Assembly: GCF_008831285.2 (NCBI RefSeq)
Contig: NW_022204507.1
Location: 4,670,174 to 4,734,173 of the forward strand
Source of the DNA: Nymphaea colorata
Lineage: Eukaryota; Streptophyta; Magnoliopsida; Nymphaeales; Nymphaeaceae
Direction: 5' to 3'
DNA: 64,000 bases
Shown here: positions 42,786 to 54,979 of the stretch, piece after piece
Position numbering within the stretch: position 1 is the stretch's first letter
Layout of the letters: every line of letters starts with the position of its first letter
Notes under the pieces: generated by a model
Told to the model about the DNA's origin: nothing
What the model saw: the letters and a program-made list of their open reading frames with translations, nothing else
Database searches by the model: none
Position numbers and translations under genes: made by a program

Positions 42786-44801
42786 TGTTCGCATCCCCAA
42801 TTTTTTTTTTGTTTTTGAAGTGCTCTAGGAAAATGAGGTTTTATTTCAAATGAGAGGAAAAGGAACTCGCCCGTCGGTACAAGGATCAATCGTTACCAAC
42901 ACCTTTACCAGGGGTAATCAATCAAGGGCTAAGCTTATACTTCATGCATTTCGTTTTGCCTTAAATGCAGGATAGTGTTTGAGAAAAATATAGAAAGTTT
43001 GATGTTCCAAACTTTTGAAAGAGTGCTTGAAGAATTACTTGAGAATGTGAAATATTTTGGAGAAAAATAGAATTGAAAAATCTTTACAAATACTATTTGG
43101 AAAGCTTAGGAAATCATTTTGAAGTTACTTTAGTGCTCTCTTAAGACTTTAAGTAGGTTTGAGATTTTGCCCAAATTCGGTTACTACCTATTTAGAGCTC
43201 TATCTTATCTTGCTTAAGTTATTTGGAGTACTGCTTGTTATCGTAAGTGATATTAAGTGAGAGTGAATGCATAAATGCATTGATCCTATATGGTTAGAAA
43301 AGAATAAATCATTCCTACCATAACATTCATCTAATAGCATTCCTACCATGACATACATCTAAGATTTTTGTAATAAATATTTTTTAGATAAAAAAAGAAA
43401 AGTTTTTGAAAATAGAATGAGATTGTAGACCATCAAGAATGATTCTAATATTGGGTCATTAGTTGAGTTTTGGTCTTGGTGAAGTCGGTCAATAGAAAGA
43501 TCTCAAAAAGAAAATGTTCAAAAGAATGGAAAAGACATGATCACAAAAAAATATAGAGAAAGAGAGAGAGAGAAATAGAACTTGAAAGTCACAAAATCAC
43601 AGATTTAAAAGCAAAAGAGATACATATTCAAATGCATATTTATATATATACATATTATGTATATATATAGATGCATAGATATGTATATGAAAGCTTGTGA
43701 ATAGGACACTTAAATCAAATAAAGAGGAGAAGATGATTTTAGAAAGAGAAACAAAGAGATTTTAAAATGGAATACATGTATATATATTCATATATACGTA
43801 TACAAGAGTTTGTAAAAGAATATGTTAAATCATAAAGAGAAAAAGATGAAGAAAGATACTCATGTGCACGTATATATATAGAACATATATATACGCATAG
43901 TATATATCTTCATCAATATTAAAGTCAAGAAATGACTTGAAGATATCCGACTTCATTTTTTGATGTAGGCCAGAGGAGAACTTGGGCTCATGCAAGAGTC
44001 TAAGCTCTGTCTCCAAGGCCGCATTAGAGAGAGAGTATTTGGTTTCAAAATCTTTTGAAAAATATCATTCCAAATATTTTTATGTGTGAATATAAGAACC
44101 ACAACTATTACAAGAAAATAGATTTCTCCCACCATTAGGTATGAAAGAAAATTAAGTACTCACAAAATGGAAAATGACGAAGCACTCATTGGGGTTTTAA
44201 TCGGGTGATTAAGAAAGAAACTAAACGTGAGATTGACATGAAAATGCATATTAACATGTGCATATTCGTGAATGGCTTTCATAGGTTGGACAAACCCCAA
44301 CCTCAAAATCAACATAAGAATGAATAAAATCCCAACCCAAGCACTCATTCTCTCCATTCATTTTCTCATTAACTAAGAAAAAAATTAGAACATCATGCAT
44401 GAACATTTCTAGCACACAACAAGCATGTAACAAGCATATTTTTGGAAAGAAATGGAATTTATTTCACCTTTCTCATACTCCTGGTGCACTCAAGAGTAGC
44501 TCTTGACTCCGGAGAGGTAATCATTTGAGCTTTCTTGCACGGCCATGGGGAGGTGGCAGAAGAAAATAAGGAAATGAAAATAGAGAATTATTACATACCT
44601 CTATTATGAACGCTATTAGAAATGAGTCCTCTCTTTTGAATGATCTTGGAGTCGTCTAAGATGAAGCTTCAAGATGATGAACCCCCAAGAGATCTCTTTG
44701 TGCTCCTTTGAAGAATTTGAATTTGGAGAAGTTTGCTCCCAATATTGGAGAAGAAGAGTGAAGTGGAAAAAGAAGGCTAAAAAAAATTAGACTTTCAAGT
44801 G
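42786..44801 (-). repeat. 3' LTR, lacking U3
   Basis: About 2.0 kb. By eye it matches 45730-47800 at roughly 90% or better, including the shared variant ctttacaaatactattt block and the matching microsatellites near 43640 and 46620. It lacks the counterpart of 47800-48839, that is the first ~1 kb on the minus strand, which holds the promoter. Confidence 0.82.
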
Positions 44802-45708
44802 ACAATATTTGAAGTAATTATAAAAAATGAATTTTGCGAGTGACAATATTTGAAAAAATCAATGCTTTAGATAGTAGGGTTAAAGCTTGAGCACATGGAG
44901 TAGTCGAGTTGAACATACATAGAGATGATCAAAGGAGACAATGATTTAGATGTGGAAGATGGAGTGTAAAAATATTAAATTGACCAAAGATTGTATGAAG
45001 ACATGCATGCATTCATCATATAATGATAAACATCCAACATTTTCGAAAGTCACTTTTATCATGCATATATTTGGAAAAGGAGCATAGGACTCTAATTGAG
45101 TTTGGTTTAATCAATTATGATTATTCCAATATAAGATATGTCAATATACCTTAACCAAAAGGCTTAGTACGAGCATAAAATCCTCCATTAGGCAACTAGA
45201 GCTAAGTTTTATTCACTTCTTCTTGGACACTTATCGATATACGAGAAGTTACCACTCATGATACTAACAAAGGGGCTTTTCCACCCAATGTGTGGCCTAG
45301 TTGTAAGGCTTAGTCTTGTGCTACCGCCTAAGACCAAGTCTGAGAACATGATGACCGGGACAAATAGGTATTGAGAATTTTTGAAATATGAGCAAACTTG
45401 TAAAATCAGTTGCCTCTAATACAATGTTGCCTAAGGTGATGGATAAAATAAGAAGAAGAACAAACATTGTCTTCAATCAGTTCTTAAATTGAGGAGGGTT
45501 GTATTTGATCTTAGATCTTGGTGAATATGATTGATCCACTTCAATTAGTCTTACATGTAACAGAGGAAACATAATCATCAAGCAATGTAATGAAATGCCA
45601 ATGAGGTCAAGGCTAAAGAAGGGAACATGCATTATCATCAGCAATATATGAGATGTTCAAGTTTATGGAAAAAAAATGCATGAACAATAATCATAGCCAA
45701 AAATGACG
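44802..45708 (-). other. Internal region of the long-LTR element, non-coding
   Basis: About 0.9 kb between the two LTRs. No gag, protease, RT or integrase motif appears in any frame, so the element is non-autonomous or internally deleted. Confidence 0.7.
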
Positions 45709-45727
45709 GGTCCCATCACGGTCACCA
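45709..45727 (-). other. Primer binding site of the long-LTR element
   Basis: The minus strand reads TGGTGACCGTGATGGGACC, two bases after the LTR end. It starts with TGG as a PBS should. The pattern TGGxGACxxxxxTGGG is like the tRNA-Arg-type PBS of Tat/Ogre elements and unlike the copia Met PBS. Confidence 0.65.
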
Positions 45728-46515
45728 TTTGTTTGCATCCCCAAATTTTTTTTTGGTTTTTGAAATGCTCCAGAAAAATAAGGTTTTATTTCAAATGAGG
45801 GGAAAGGGAATCACCCATCAGTATGAGAATCGACCGTTCCTGACAACTTTACCGAGGGTAATCAATCCAAGGGCTTGATGCATTTTGTTTTGCCTTGATG
45901 CATTTTGTTTTGCCTTGATGCATCTTTTTCATTCTAAATGTTGTGTACATTTTGAGAAAAATATTGAAAGTTTGATGTTCCAAACTTTTGAAAGAGTGCT
46001 TGAAGAATTACTTGAGAATGTAAAATATTTTTGGAGAAAAATAGAATTGAAAAATCTTTACAAATACTATTTGAAAAGCTTAGGAAATCATTTTGAAGTT
46101 ACTTTAGTGCTCTCTTAAGACTTTAAGTAGGTTTGAGATTTTGCCCAAATTTGGTTACTACCAATTTAGAGCTCCATCTTATCTTGCTTAAGTTCTTTGG
46201 AGTACTGCTTATCAAAAGTGATATTAAGTGAGTGTGAATGCATGAATGCATTGATCCTATATGTTAAATGAGAGTAAAACATTCCTACCATAACATTCAT
46301 CTAATAGCATTCCTATTATAATATACATCTAAGATTTTTGTAATAAATATTTTTTAAATGAAAAGAGAAAACTTTGTGAAAATGGAATGGGATTGTAGAC
46401 CATCAATCATGATTCCAATATTGGGTCATTACTTGAGTTTTGGTCTTGGTGAAGTCAGTCAATAAAAAGATCTTGAAAAGAAAAATATTCAAAAGGATGG
46501 AAAAGACTTGATCTC

Positions 46516-46554
<39 letters not shown>

Positions 46555-46719
46555 AATAGATCTTGAAAGTCACAAAATCAAAGATTTAAAAGAAAGAGAG
46601 ATACATATTCATAGCATATTTATATATATACATATATATGTATATATAAATGTATAGATATGTATATGAAAGCTTGTGAATAGGATGTTTAAATGGAATA
46701 AAGTGGAGAAGCTGATTTT

Positions 46720-46751
<32 letters not shown>

Positions 46752-47861
46752 TTTTAAAGTGGAATACATGTATATAAATTCATATATGCGTATACAAGAG
46801 TTTGTAAAAGAATATGTTAAATCATAAAGAGAGAAGGACAAAGAAAGATACTCATGTGCATGTAGACGTATATAACATGTATATACACACATAGCATATA
46901 TCTTCCTAAGTATTAAAATCAAAGAAATGACTTAACGATATCTGACTTCACTTTTTGATCTAGGCGGAGGGGAACTTGGGCTCATCCAAGAGTCAGAGCT
47001 GTCTCCAAGGCCGCATTAGAGAGTGAGTATTTGGTTTTGAAAATCTTTTGAAAAATATGATTCCAAATATTTTTATGTGTGAATATAAGAACGACAACTA
47101 TTACAAGAAAATTGATTTCTCCCACCATTGGGTATGGAAGAAAATTAAGTAGTCACAAAATGAAAATGATGAAGCACTCTTTGGGGTTCTAATAGGGTGA
47201 TTAAGAAAGAAACTAAACGTGAGATTGACATGAAAATGCATATTAACATGTGCATATTCGTGAATTGCTTTCATAGGTTGGACAAACTCCAACCCCAAAA
47301 TCAACATAAGAATGAATAAAATCCCAACCCAAGCACTCATTCTCTCGATTCATTTGCTTATTAACAAAGAAAAAAATTAGAACATCATGCATGGACATTT
47401 CTAGCACATAACAAGCATGTAGCAAGCATATTTTTGGAAAGAAATGAAGAAATGGATTTATTTCGTCTTTCTCGTACTCCTGATGCACTCAAGAGTAGCT
47501 CGACTCCGGAGAAAAATAATTTGAGCTTTCTTGCACAGCCATGATGAGGTAGTTGGAGAAAATAAGGAAGTGAAAATAGAGAATTGTTACAAACCTCTAA
47601 TATGAATGCTATTAGAAATGAGTCATCTCTTTTGAATGATCTTGGAGTCGCATAGGATGAAGCTCCAAGATGATGAACCCCAAGAGATCTCTTTGTGCTC
47701 CTTTGAAGAATTTGAATTTGGAGATGCTTGCTCCCAAGGTTGGAGAAGAAGAGAGAAATGGAAAGAGAGAGCTAAGAAAAAAATTTAGGCTTTCAAGTGC
47801 GGAAGCATAAGAGGTTTCTCTATGGTTGGTTCCCCCCCCCCCCAAGATGGAGGATTGTGGG

Positions 47862-47874
47862 GGTATTTATAGAG
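47862..47874 (-). promoter_or_regulatory. Predicted TATA box of the long-LTR promoter
   Basis: The minus strand reads CTCTATAAATACCC, a good match to the plant consensus TATAAATA, with C/A-rich sequence downstream suited to a start site near 47835. It is present only in the right (5') LTR. Confidence 0.6.
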
Positions 47875-48079
47875 TATTTTGGAGCGAAAATTCAAAATTT
47901 GATTTTTTTTGAATTTAACAATATTTTATGCGAATTTCAAGTATTTTTTAACAATTTAATTTTTTCAAAATAGGCTATGACTAAATGGGATTGCCCATTA
48001 GCCCTGCAAACACCCATTTGGAGTGTGGGCCGGGCTATTACCCACACAAAAGTGCCAAAACTACCACCCAAGGGGGCGT

Positions 48080-48362
48080 TTTTTCCATAAAAAAGGAGGG
48101 CTCAGCGTGCCAGGCGAGCGCTTGGCACGCTGCATGAGCACGCAGTGCGTTGTGCGCAGGAGCATGCATCATACGAAGGCGTGCTGCGTGAGCACAACAC
48201 ACAATGCACTGTCGCGTGCATTGCACTACCGAGCGCGTCTCGCGAAGAGCACTCGCACGTGGTGCTCGCTCATGCGAGTGCTCACGAGTGATGGCGTGCT
48301 CTGCATGGCGCACGTTTGCTCAGCCGTGCGGTGCGCTCGTGCGCGTTGGCGCGTGCTTCTCC
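48080..48362. other. CpG-dense GC-rich island in U3
   Basis: About 280 bp with GC content far above the surrounding AT-rich DNA. It is built of repeated GCGTGC / GCACGC and GAGCAC / GTGCTC words in both orientations, with several dozen CpG sites. The reading frames here (48023-48430 plus; 48313-48038 minus, rich in His/Ala/Arg) are by-products of that composition. Confidence 0.85.
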
Positions 48363-48844
48363 CTTTTAGGAAAGAAAATGAAATAAAACAAAATCAAATC
48401 AAATCAAATAAAAAATGCATAAATAGATAAATGTTGTTTGTGTAATAAGCATCACATAGAAATATATATTTTTATTTAAAATGTGTAAAAAAAGGTTTTG
48501 TTAAAAATGGGCGGCTGTCTCCATTTTGAGCTACTCTGGGTTCGTTTTGAATCCGGATTCGATTCAGTTGGCTGCTGACAAGTTCTCGTAAGTGGGTTAA
48601 GCTTCAAAAATATGTCTCAACATGAGAGCGAAAGATAAAACAAGACAAGGGTTTGTGCCCGTGCGCGCGGCACTCATAGCACAAAACTTTGTCGTTTTGA
48701 ACTTGGTTTTGGATTTTGAGTTTGAAATGCTTGATTTGGATCTAGACTTGGGTTTAGAAATTAACTTTGTTTTGCGTCTAAAATTTAAATCCAAATAATA
48801 TAATATTTGTCTTTTTTTGAAAAATTTGGGGTGATAACAGTATT

Positions 48845-49400
48845 GCATCAAGATGTGATGCATCATACTTCATCATTTTTATTGATGTTTGCACTCGATA
48901 CTATTGTGTATTTGATCTGTCATAAGTCTGAGGCATTTGATTCCTTCAAATGCATCATGAACTTGGTAGAGAACCAGCTTGATCAAAAAATTAAAGTCCT
49001 TCAAATAGATCAAGGTAAAGAATATTTGTTTGAACAATTGAAAGAAATGTGTAATTAAAAAAAAAACATACATAGACAATTGACCACCCCTCACACACCA
49101 CGTCAACTTTGTATGAACTATGGACAGATAGGCGGCCTGACCTTAATCAGTTGATACCTTAAGAGTCTACAACATATGTTAACAATCATTCTCTCTACTA
49201 TAGTAAACTAATACCAAAGAAAAAGAAATGTATCTTCATTCGATATTGTAAACACTTTAAACATTACATCTTCTTATTAGAAAATGCAGATAGGAGCATG
49301 ACCAAGATAGATTCCAAGGATGCTATATTCAATGAAAATTATTATCTTCTGAAAGGAGATATAAATAGAGATATCCAACTATACAAGTTAGAAGAACCAT
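48845..49400 (+). pseudogene. copia integrase core (element B, right of insertion)
   Basis: Resumes directly after the duplicated gtatt: one frame gives ASRCDASYFIIFIDVCTRYY, the next VYLICHKSEAFDSFKCIMNL, VENQLDQKIKVLQIDQGKEY and LFEQLKEMC. This is the copia integrase core that follows HSDICGxM. It continues with LWTDRRPDLNQL and KKKKCIFIRYCKHFKHYIFL, the C-terminal block. Joining it to 42573-42780 across the insertion gives co-linear integrase order. Confidence 0.87.
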
Positions 49401-49559
49401 AATATACAAAGACAAATGATCAAGAAATAGTGATACAATGATACAAGATGTATGGTCTCAATCAGATCATAATATTGAGACTGGACCATATGATGGTCAA
49501 AGTTTAGATGTGGTGCTTCATTAGTATGCGAGCAAAAGCATACCTAATGACATTGATGT

Positions 49560-50330
49560 TTTGAAATAGGTGTGTAAGGCTCTCTCTTGCATAGAAAAAG
49601 AAGAATGGAAGAAATCAACGAAAGAGGAGATGAGATCCATGAGAATAACAATGTTTATAAACTTATTCATCTTCCTCCTATAAGAAGACCATTGGGAACA
49701 AATGGGTTCTCAATGTCAAAACAAATGCAAGTGGATCCATTGAATGATTCAAACCTCCTCTTGTCGCAAAAGGATACACATAGAAAGAAGACATTGACTA
49801 TGATGAGACGTTCTCTTCAGTTGTCAAGATGACTTGTGTTTGCCTTACACTAGCTATTGTTTCATGTATGAACTTAAAACTACATCAAATGCATGTAAAA
49901 ATCATTCTTAAATGAAGAACGAGATGATCAAATCTACATGAAACAACCTGCAGTGTTTGTTCCCAAATGTTTTGAGCGTAAAGTTTGTAAGCTCAAAAGA
50001 TCTATTTATGAACTTAAACAGTTCCCCGAACATTGGTATGTAAAATTCATGAAACCGTAGTGTCTAATGGCTTTGGCATGATTGATGAAGACTTCTGTGT
50101 ATATACAAAATGACAAAAGGAGAATTTTTGTCATTATCTCCCTATATGTCGATGACATTTTGTTGGCTAATAATGGTATTTAGTTGATCGAGTCTATGAA
50201 GAATTGGTTGTTTGATCATTTTGAAATGAAGGACATGGGCAAAGTAGCATTTATATTGGGCATAGAAATTAAAAGAGATTGTTCAAAAAAACTTCTTAGT
50301 CTCTCACAATAGTCTTATGTTAACAAGTTC
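49560..50330 (+). pseudogene. copia reverse transcriptase (element B)
   Basis: Blocks in shifting frames: CIEKEEWKKSTKEEMRSM, then DDLCLPYTSYCF-like sequence, STKQPAVFVPKCFERKVCKL, KRSIYELKQFPEHWYVKF, the catalytic ISLYVDDILLANNG (YVDD intact) and FEMKDMGKVAFILGIEIKRD. These fit the copia RT order. Frameshifts and stops are frequent. Confidence 0.87.
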
Positions 50331-50965
50331 TTGAAGTGATTCAATATGCGAATATGTAAACCAGTTGATACTCTCATGAGTAAATATCAATCAAATCTTG
50401 TATAGGTTTATTGAAAAGTTGTTAAAAGGATCACGTGGCACTTAAAAGACATTGAAAATTTGGCACTATGCTATCATGGCGGTGAGTTGTGGCTTAGGGG
50501 TTACACAAATGTAGATTGGGTTGTTAACCCTAATGAATGTAAGCCTATGTCTAAATATGAATTTTTGCTCAATCATAGTGTGATGTCTTGGTGTAGCAAA
50601 AACAAACATGTGTAGCCTTATCTACCATGAAAGCTGAACTGTAACTAGGTCCATGACATTACAAGAGGGTGTTTGGTTGATGAGATTTTTCAAACATCTT
50701 GACATTGTCGTGAAAGTATGTGCTCCGATTGATGTTTACTGTGATAATCTGGCTGCAATTGCTTTTGCCAAGAATCTCAAATTTCATTTTAAAACTAAAC
50801 ATATAGATATTAGAGGTAAATACTTGCGGGATGTAGTATAGAAGGAAAAAAGTTTCATTGAACCACATTTCTACTTATGAAATGGTACCAGATCCTATTT
50901 GTAAGCCAATTATTGTTGATGTATTTAAGAAACATTTAATGTTGATGGGACTCAATAGAATATAA
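50331..50965 (+). pseudogene. copia RNase H and pol end (element B)
   Basis: Reads RITWHLKDIENLALCYHG, GYTNVDWVVNPNECKPMSKY, FLLNHSVMSWCSKN, VYCDNLAAIAFAKN-type sequence, then MVPDPICKPIIVDVFKKHLM and a stop at about 50965. This corresponds to copia YLKGT..., GYxDADWAG, ISWxSKKQ, CDNxAAI and the LPDPLTKPIxxxxFxxHxxxMGL terminus. Confidence 0.82.
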
Positions 50966-52540
50966 ATTTTTCTTTGGATGAAAAAAAAAATTCTCATGAC
51001 TAAATTCATGTATGTCACTCATATATATGTAAGTAGGCAGTGAGCAAATGAGCGCCTTAGGCACCAAGTGTCAAGTGAGTTAAGATGAAATGGACAAAAC
51101 CTAGAAATCTTTTAAAATGAGATATAGGCTTTTGTGGATATTAAAAGTCAGGTATGAAATGATGACATTATGTAAAAGTTTTTTTATCACCTTCATTGAT
51201 CACAAAGAGGCCTTATTCTATGGAACTTAAAGACTGGCGTGATCTCCAAAATAATGTAGACTTGGTAACCAGATTCGAGGGCCCAATTCATCTTTATGGG
51301 ACTAAGAGGGAGATCTTTTGAGAACTCGAGTCAATTCCCTAGGAAGAGTTGGACACTTAATGTTTTATATGGCAATGAAAATTTGTTTCAGTAAATGCAT
51401 ACACTCATTGAACGTAAATTGATCTATCGTAATGTGTGCAACATGTATGTTGCATTAATAAACAAGTCAACCTAAATGAAAGATGAAGAATAATCCATGC
51501 TTCCTCATTGTGTAAGTTCCAACAAATATAGGATGATTTGATGTCAAATGATATGTTTACTTTGATTGCTCTTATGGACTCTTAACTATGTTCATGGATA
51601 ACAAATTATTATTGATACTTTAGTATGCTGCCTAAAGATATGAGGGATTCAACTGAATGTGACGTATTTTTTCAAAGAAAAGACAGCTAGTTCAACATTT
51701 GTTGAATATATGTAAAGGATGAAGATCATTGCTGCCAGCAAAGTTGAATCACCGAAAGAGAGACTTGATTCAATAGAAAATATAAAGCATAGTGTGAGAA
51801 CTTAGTCTAACACATTTAACATCATCAAGTGATGAGGGAGTGAATGTGTTGAGGCTCATGTAGATTAATTTTTTATCTAGGGCACAACAAGCTATCCATG
51901 AAGCATACGACCGCATGATAATTTTTTTTTGTAGGTGACGCCACCGTGTGACTCTAACCACACATTGTTGGTCAGTTTTACTTTACTCATGGGTCGCAAG
52001 ATCCTATAGCCAGTATGTTGAATAATAATGTATACCTAAACCACCCTAGAAATATTCATGCCTCCTTGCTTATCACGTGTGAGTGGAAGAATGATGGACT
52101 TCATGTCTGAGTCTGGCCATGATGGGCAGGACCCAAGCTTATTAGCCAAGTACGGTATCACTCGTTTGCCATTTTCAATTTGATTGAAAACTTAAAATTT
52201 GATGAGTAACAGGTAACAAAAGAAGATAGCGGTGGGGTATGGCACTCGAGAAAAAATGGAAAAGTATCCATGGTAGGAGAGGGAAGCAACTCTTCTAGTT
52301 GATTGCTGAGAGAATGCGGTAAGGATTGTGAAGTTGGGTGCTCTCTGGACTGAGAGTATGTCATCCCTGTCGAGTCACCATAGCTGGTCTACATCCACCG
52401 CAAGTTGGAAGTAACCAAAACTAAGCTGTTTTTCTAGTATGGATTGTAGCCTATTCAATACCATTAAAACTATTTTATGCTTTTGATATGTCCATAAATA
52501 ATAAAGTAAAAAAGATATCATGTTGAAAGGAATGCACGAG
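50966..52540. other. Probable copia B 3' LTR/UTR, then unassigned
   Basis: Sequence directly after pol should hold the PPT and 3' LTR of element B, but no partner LTR is in the window so boundaries cannot be set. 51560-52540 shows no recognisable gene. The frame at 52158-52364 (minus) has no motif. Confidence 0.35.
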
Positions 52541-52640
52541 AGATGGAGAGAGAGGGAGAGGACGAAGCACACAAGGTTTATATGGTTCAGTCCAACGGCC
52601 AACAATCCTGCTGCTATGGGTCATCCCACCTGAAAAATTT
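52540..52640. repeat. Repeat block R-d (copy 3, partial)
   Basis: Short match to 6750-6850 and 54660-54720: agagagagggagag, acgaagcacacaagg, tatggttca. Marks the re-entry into the repeat family found at 4.3-13 kb. Confidence 0.6.
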
Positions 52641-52771
52641 TCCATTAAAAGGGGTCAGAAATATAAAATCCTCAGTACATGGTCATGAAACGGCCACCTG
52701 AATGAAAAAGTACTGTTAATTATAGTAAGTAAATGTACAATTTTCCAAACAATATTAGTTATTCTATCTAG

Positions 52772-52868
52772 ATATGAATAAACGAATCATTTCAAAAGTA
52801 TTTAAAGCATACATATTAAGTCTTCCACCTCAAGGCAACACATGTATATATATATATGTATATATATG

Positions 52869-52927
<59 letters not shown>

Positions 52928-53030
52928 ATATGCAAAAGTATTATCCTTGTAACTATTTTTTTATCTTTTAAATGCATGAATTAGTGAAAATTCAATTTTA
53001 GTTTTCTATACTTCTGCAGACCACATATAG
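52772..53030. repeat. Repeat block R-a (copy 2), expanded microsatellite
   Basis: Paralogue of 4282-4480, with a (TATATG)n/(TA)n/(TG)n expansion at about 52845-52928. Here the left flank is uninterrupted, so it represents the site without the first copia element. Confidence 0.7.
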
Positions 53031-53034
53031 CAAA

Positions 53035-54125
53035 CTTGCAAACACTACATTCCCACAAATTTAAAAAACGTACTAAAGTTTGAGACGTATAACTTGTTAT
53101 ATATACATTCAATAAGTTATCATTTCCATGTGAAGTCGATACTTTTGTTGTGAATCAAGTTCTCCTTCTATTTGCATATTAAGTACTAAGAAGATTGCAT
53201 GATGAACTACTATTATGAGCATCATGTTGTCATGAATCGGGAGTGTGATTTACAATAAAATTGTGCAGGAAACAATACATTAGCTTGTTTTATTTAAATC
53301 TAGGTTAAAATGAAAATTATAGTTAATTTTTCTACTTAGGTGATCAAGTTTTATAAATCAAATACTTTTTCTAGTCTTGATGCCAAACCAAGAATGTGAA
53401 TGGCTAAATAGTTTCTCTGTAGTGCTAATATATTAAATACCCAATTACATATTGAATTCTGATGTATGATTATAATGGCCTTGATATATATGGAGCTGAT
53501 AGTCCTATAATATATAGCTAGATAACTTCTGCGAGCAACGATGTTATTTACATATAAATCCATGCTTGCTATTAAATAGGAAGGATACTTTGATTTTCAT
53601 ACATAATACACAAAAGTCAAGTGAAGTAATTATTTGCCCAACTTGTGACACTTGGAATGGGTCGCTCTCATCATCAAGTGCACCGCTCCCAATGGAATCA
53701 CATAACGAACCTAAACAATCCCATGGTGCAGATAATATTAATGTCAACATTTTCGCAGAATATTATATATGTTAATGTGCTTTGTAAAAAACAGTGTCAG
53801 ACGCTTATCTGGAAGAAGAGAAAACAAGAGTATATAATTGTTTGGTTGAAAAATGTTTTTTTGTCCCATACGATATAACCAAAAATGAATATTCGTCTAT
53901 TTCCCTAGCACATCTTTGTTAAATCTACTCCATGCATGCCTTTGGATCAATCAACAGCCAAGCTGACATTATTCTTTTGATGTTCTCATCACAACAAGTT
54001 GAGCAAGCATATCAAACTATGGAACAAATGCCCATCCTCGATGCAGATATTAAGGCAAACGCCCATCCAAGACGACATTATACAGCTTGTAGCATCATTC
54101 TATCATGAGGAAAACGATAACACAA
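53035..54125. repeat. Repeat block R-e (copy 3)
   Basis: Closely follows 7265-7985 and 12300-13040: ctacattcccacaaattta, tataacttgttatata, gaatggctaaatagtttctc, attgaattctgatgtatga, agataacttctgcgagcaa, then ggaacaaatg and gtagcatcattctatcatga. About 120 bp at 53640-53770 are not seen in copy 2. No conserved frame. Confidence 0.78.
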
Positions 54126-54479
54126 TCCTAGCAATGGTATAACATGACCAATAGTAAAAGAAAACTAATCTTATAGCACGATGTATAAGCAAATAAAATA
54201 ATAATTCTCACGGGCTAACATGTCATAGCACAAATCATGAAAAAAAGAATATTTTCTCCAAAGGTTGCTGCAAGTTTGAAACATGTGGACTAACAACAGC
54301 CACTTGGGTGCTGTAACCCTGTCTAAAACTAGTGTTTGTCCAAGACTGGAGCTATAAACATAATGTGGAAAGAACGGACCTCCCTAAATAGGAACCAAAT
54401 CCTCTGCACTCAATAGCCTTCAGGAAGGAGGAAGGAGAAGAGGGCTATTAAAGAAGAAGAAAAAAGAAAGGCTTCCTTG

Positions 54480-54930
54480 GATAGAGCAGGGAAGCTCTCT
54501 CTCTCCCCCCTCCCCCTTCTCTGCAACCACCTTCTCTCTTTTTTCTCTTCCTTGCACACCAAAGTACGAATTTTGGAGGAATCTTTGAGGTTGTTTTCCC
54601 ACACACCACCAAAGCCTCCCAAGTGTAGGGTAGTAGCTATAATGGTATAATATGGAAACTACCTCATGAGATAGAGAGGAAGTGAGAACGAAGCACACAA
54701 GAAATACACGGTTTAGCCATATGAAGCTGGTTACGTGGACACCCCCATGCGTGCAATGATCAAAATGTTCTTCTTAAAGTTAAAAAAAAAAAAAAAACTT
54801 TTAAAACAATAAAGATGGAATTGTAAAAGTATTAAAGTACTAAAATGTACATACCTTTATAACAAAGTTTCTAAAATAGCTCATCTCCGGTCTTTCTTTT
54901 TTGCATGCATAATTGTTGAGTCAATCTCAT
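54480..54930. repeat. Repeat block R-d (copy 4)
   Basis: Fullest copy: gggaagctctctctctccc, cttccttgcacacc, cctcccaagtgtagggtag, cacacaagaaatacacgg, actaaaatgtacataccttt. The minus-strand frames at 54410-54698 are not conserved in the other copies. Confidence 0.72.
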
Positions 54931-54938
54931 ATATAAAC

Positions 54939-54979
<41 letters not shown>

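Larger units (their letters stand above)
42786..48839 (-). mobile_element. Long-LTR Gypsy-like element (Tat/Ogre-like), nested in copia B
   Basis: A 6054-bp insertion with perfect 5-bp target duplications gtatt (42781-42785 and 48840-48844). The ends TGTTCGCATCCCC... and ...GGGGTGATAACA are TG...CA and partly inverted. Two long related segments (42786-44801 and 45730-48839) flank about 0.9 kb of non-coding sequence. A PBS-like site and a TATA box both point to minus orientation. All coding capacity is absent. LTRs of about 3.1 kb and a PBS resembling TGGCGACTC...TGGGGA suggest the Tat/Ogre group; that placement is inference. Confidence 0.85.
45730..48839 (-). repeat. 5' LTR, complete, ~3.1 kb
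   Basis: 3110 bp from TG at 45730 to CA at 48839. On the minus strand U3 spans about 48839-47865, ending at a TATA box, and R-U5 about 47835-45730. The length is far beyond copia LTRs (300-550 bp in this window) and typical of Tat/Ogre-group Gypsy elements. Confidence 0.82.

Noticed and set aside
48023-48430. 135-codon plus-strand frame and 91-codon minus-strand frame
   Set aside because: Both run through the GC-rich, CpG-dense U3 island where stop codons are scarce; the translations are low-complexity Arg/His/Ala/Cys.
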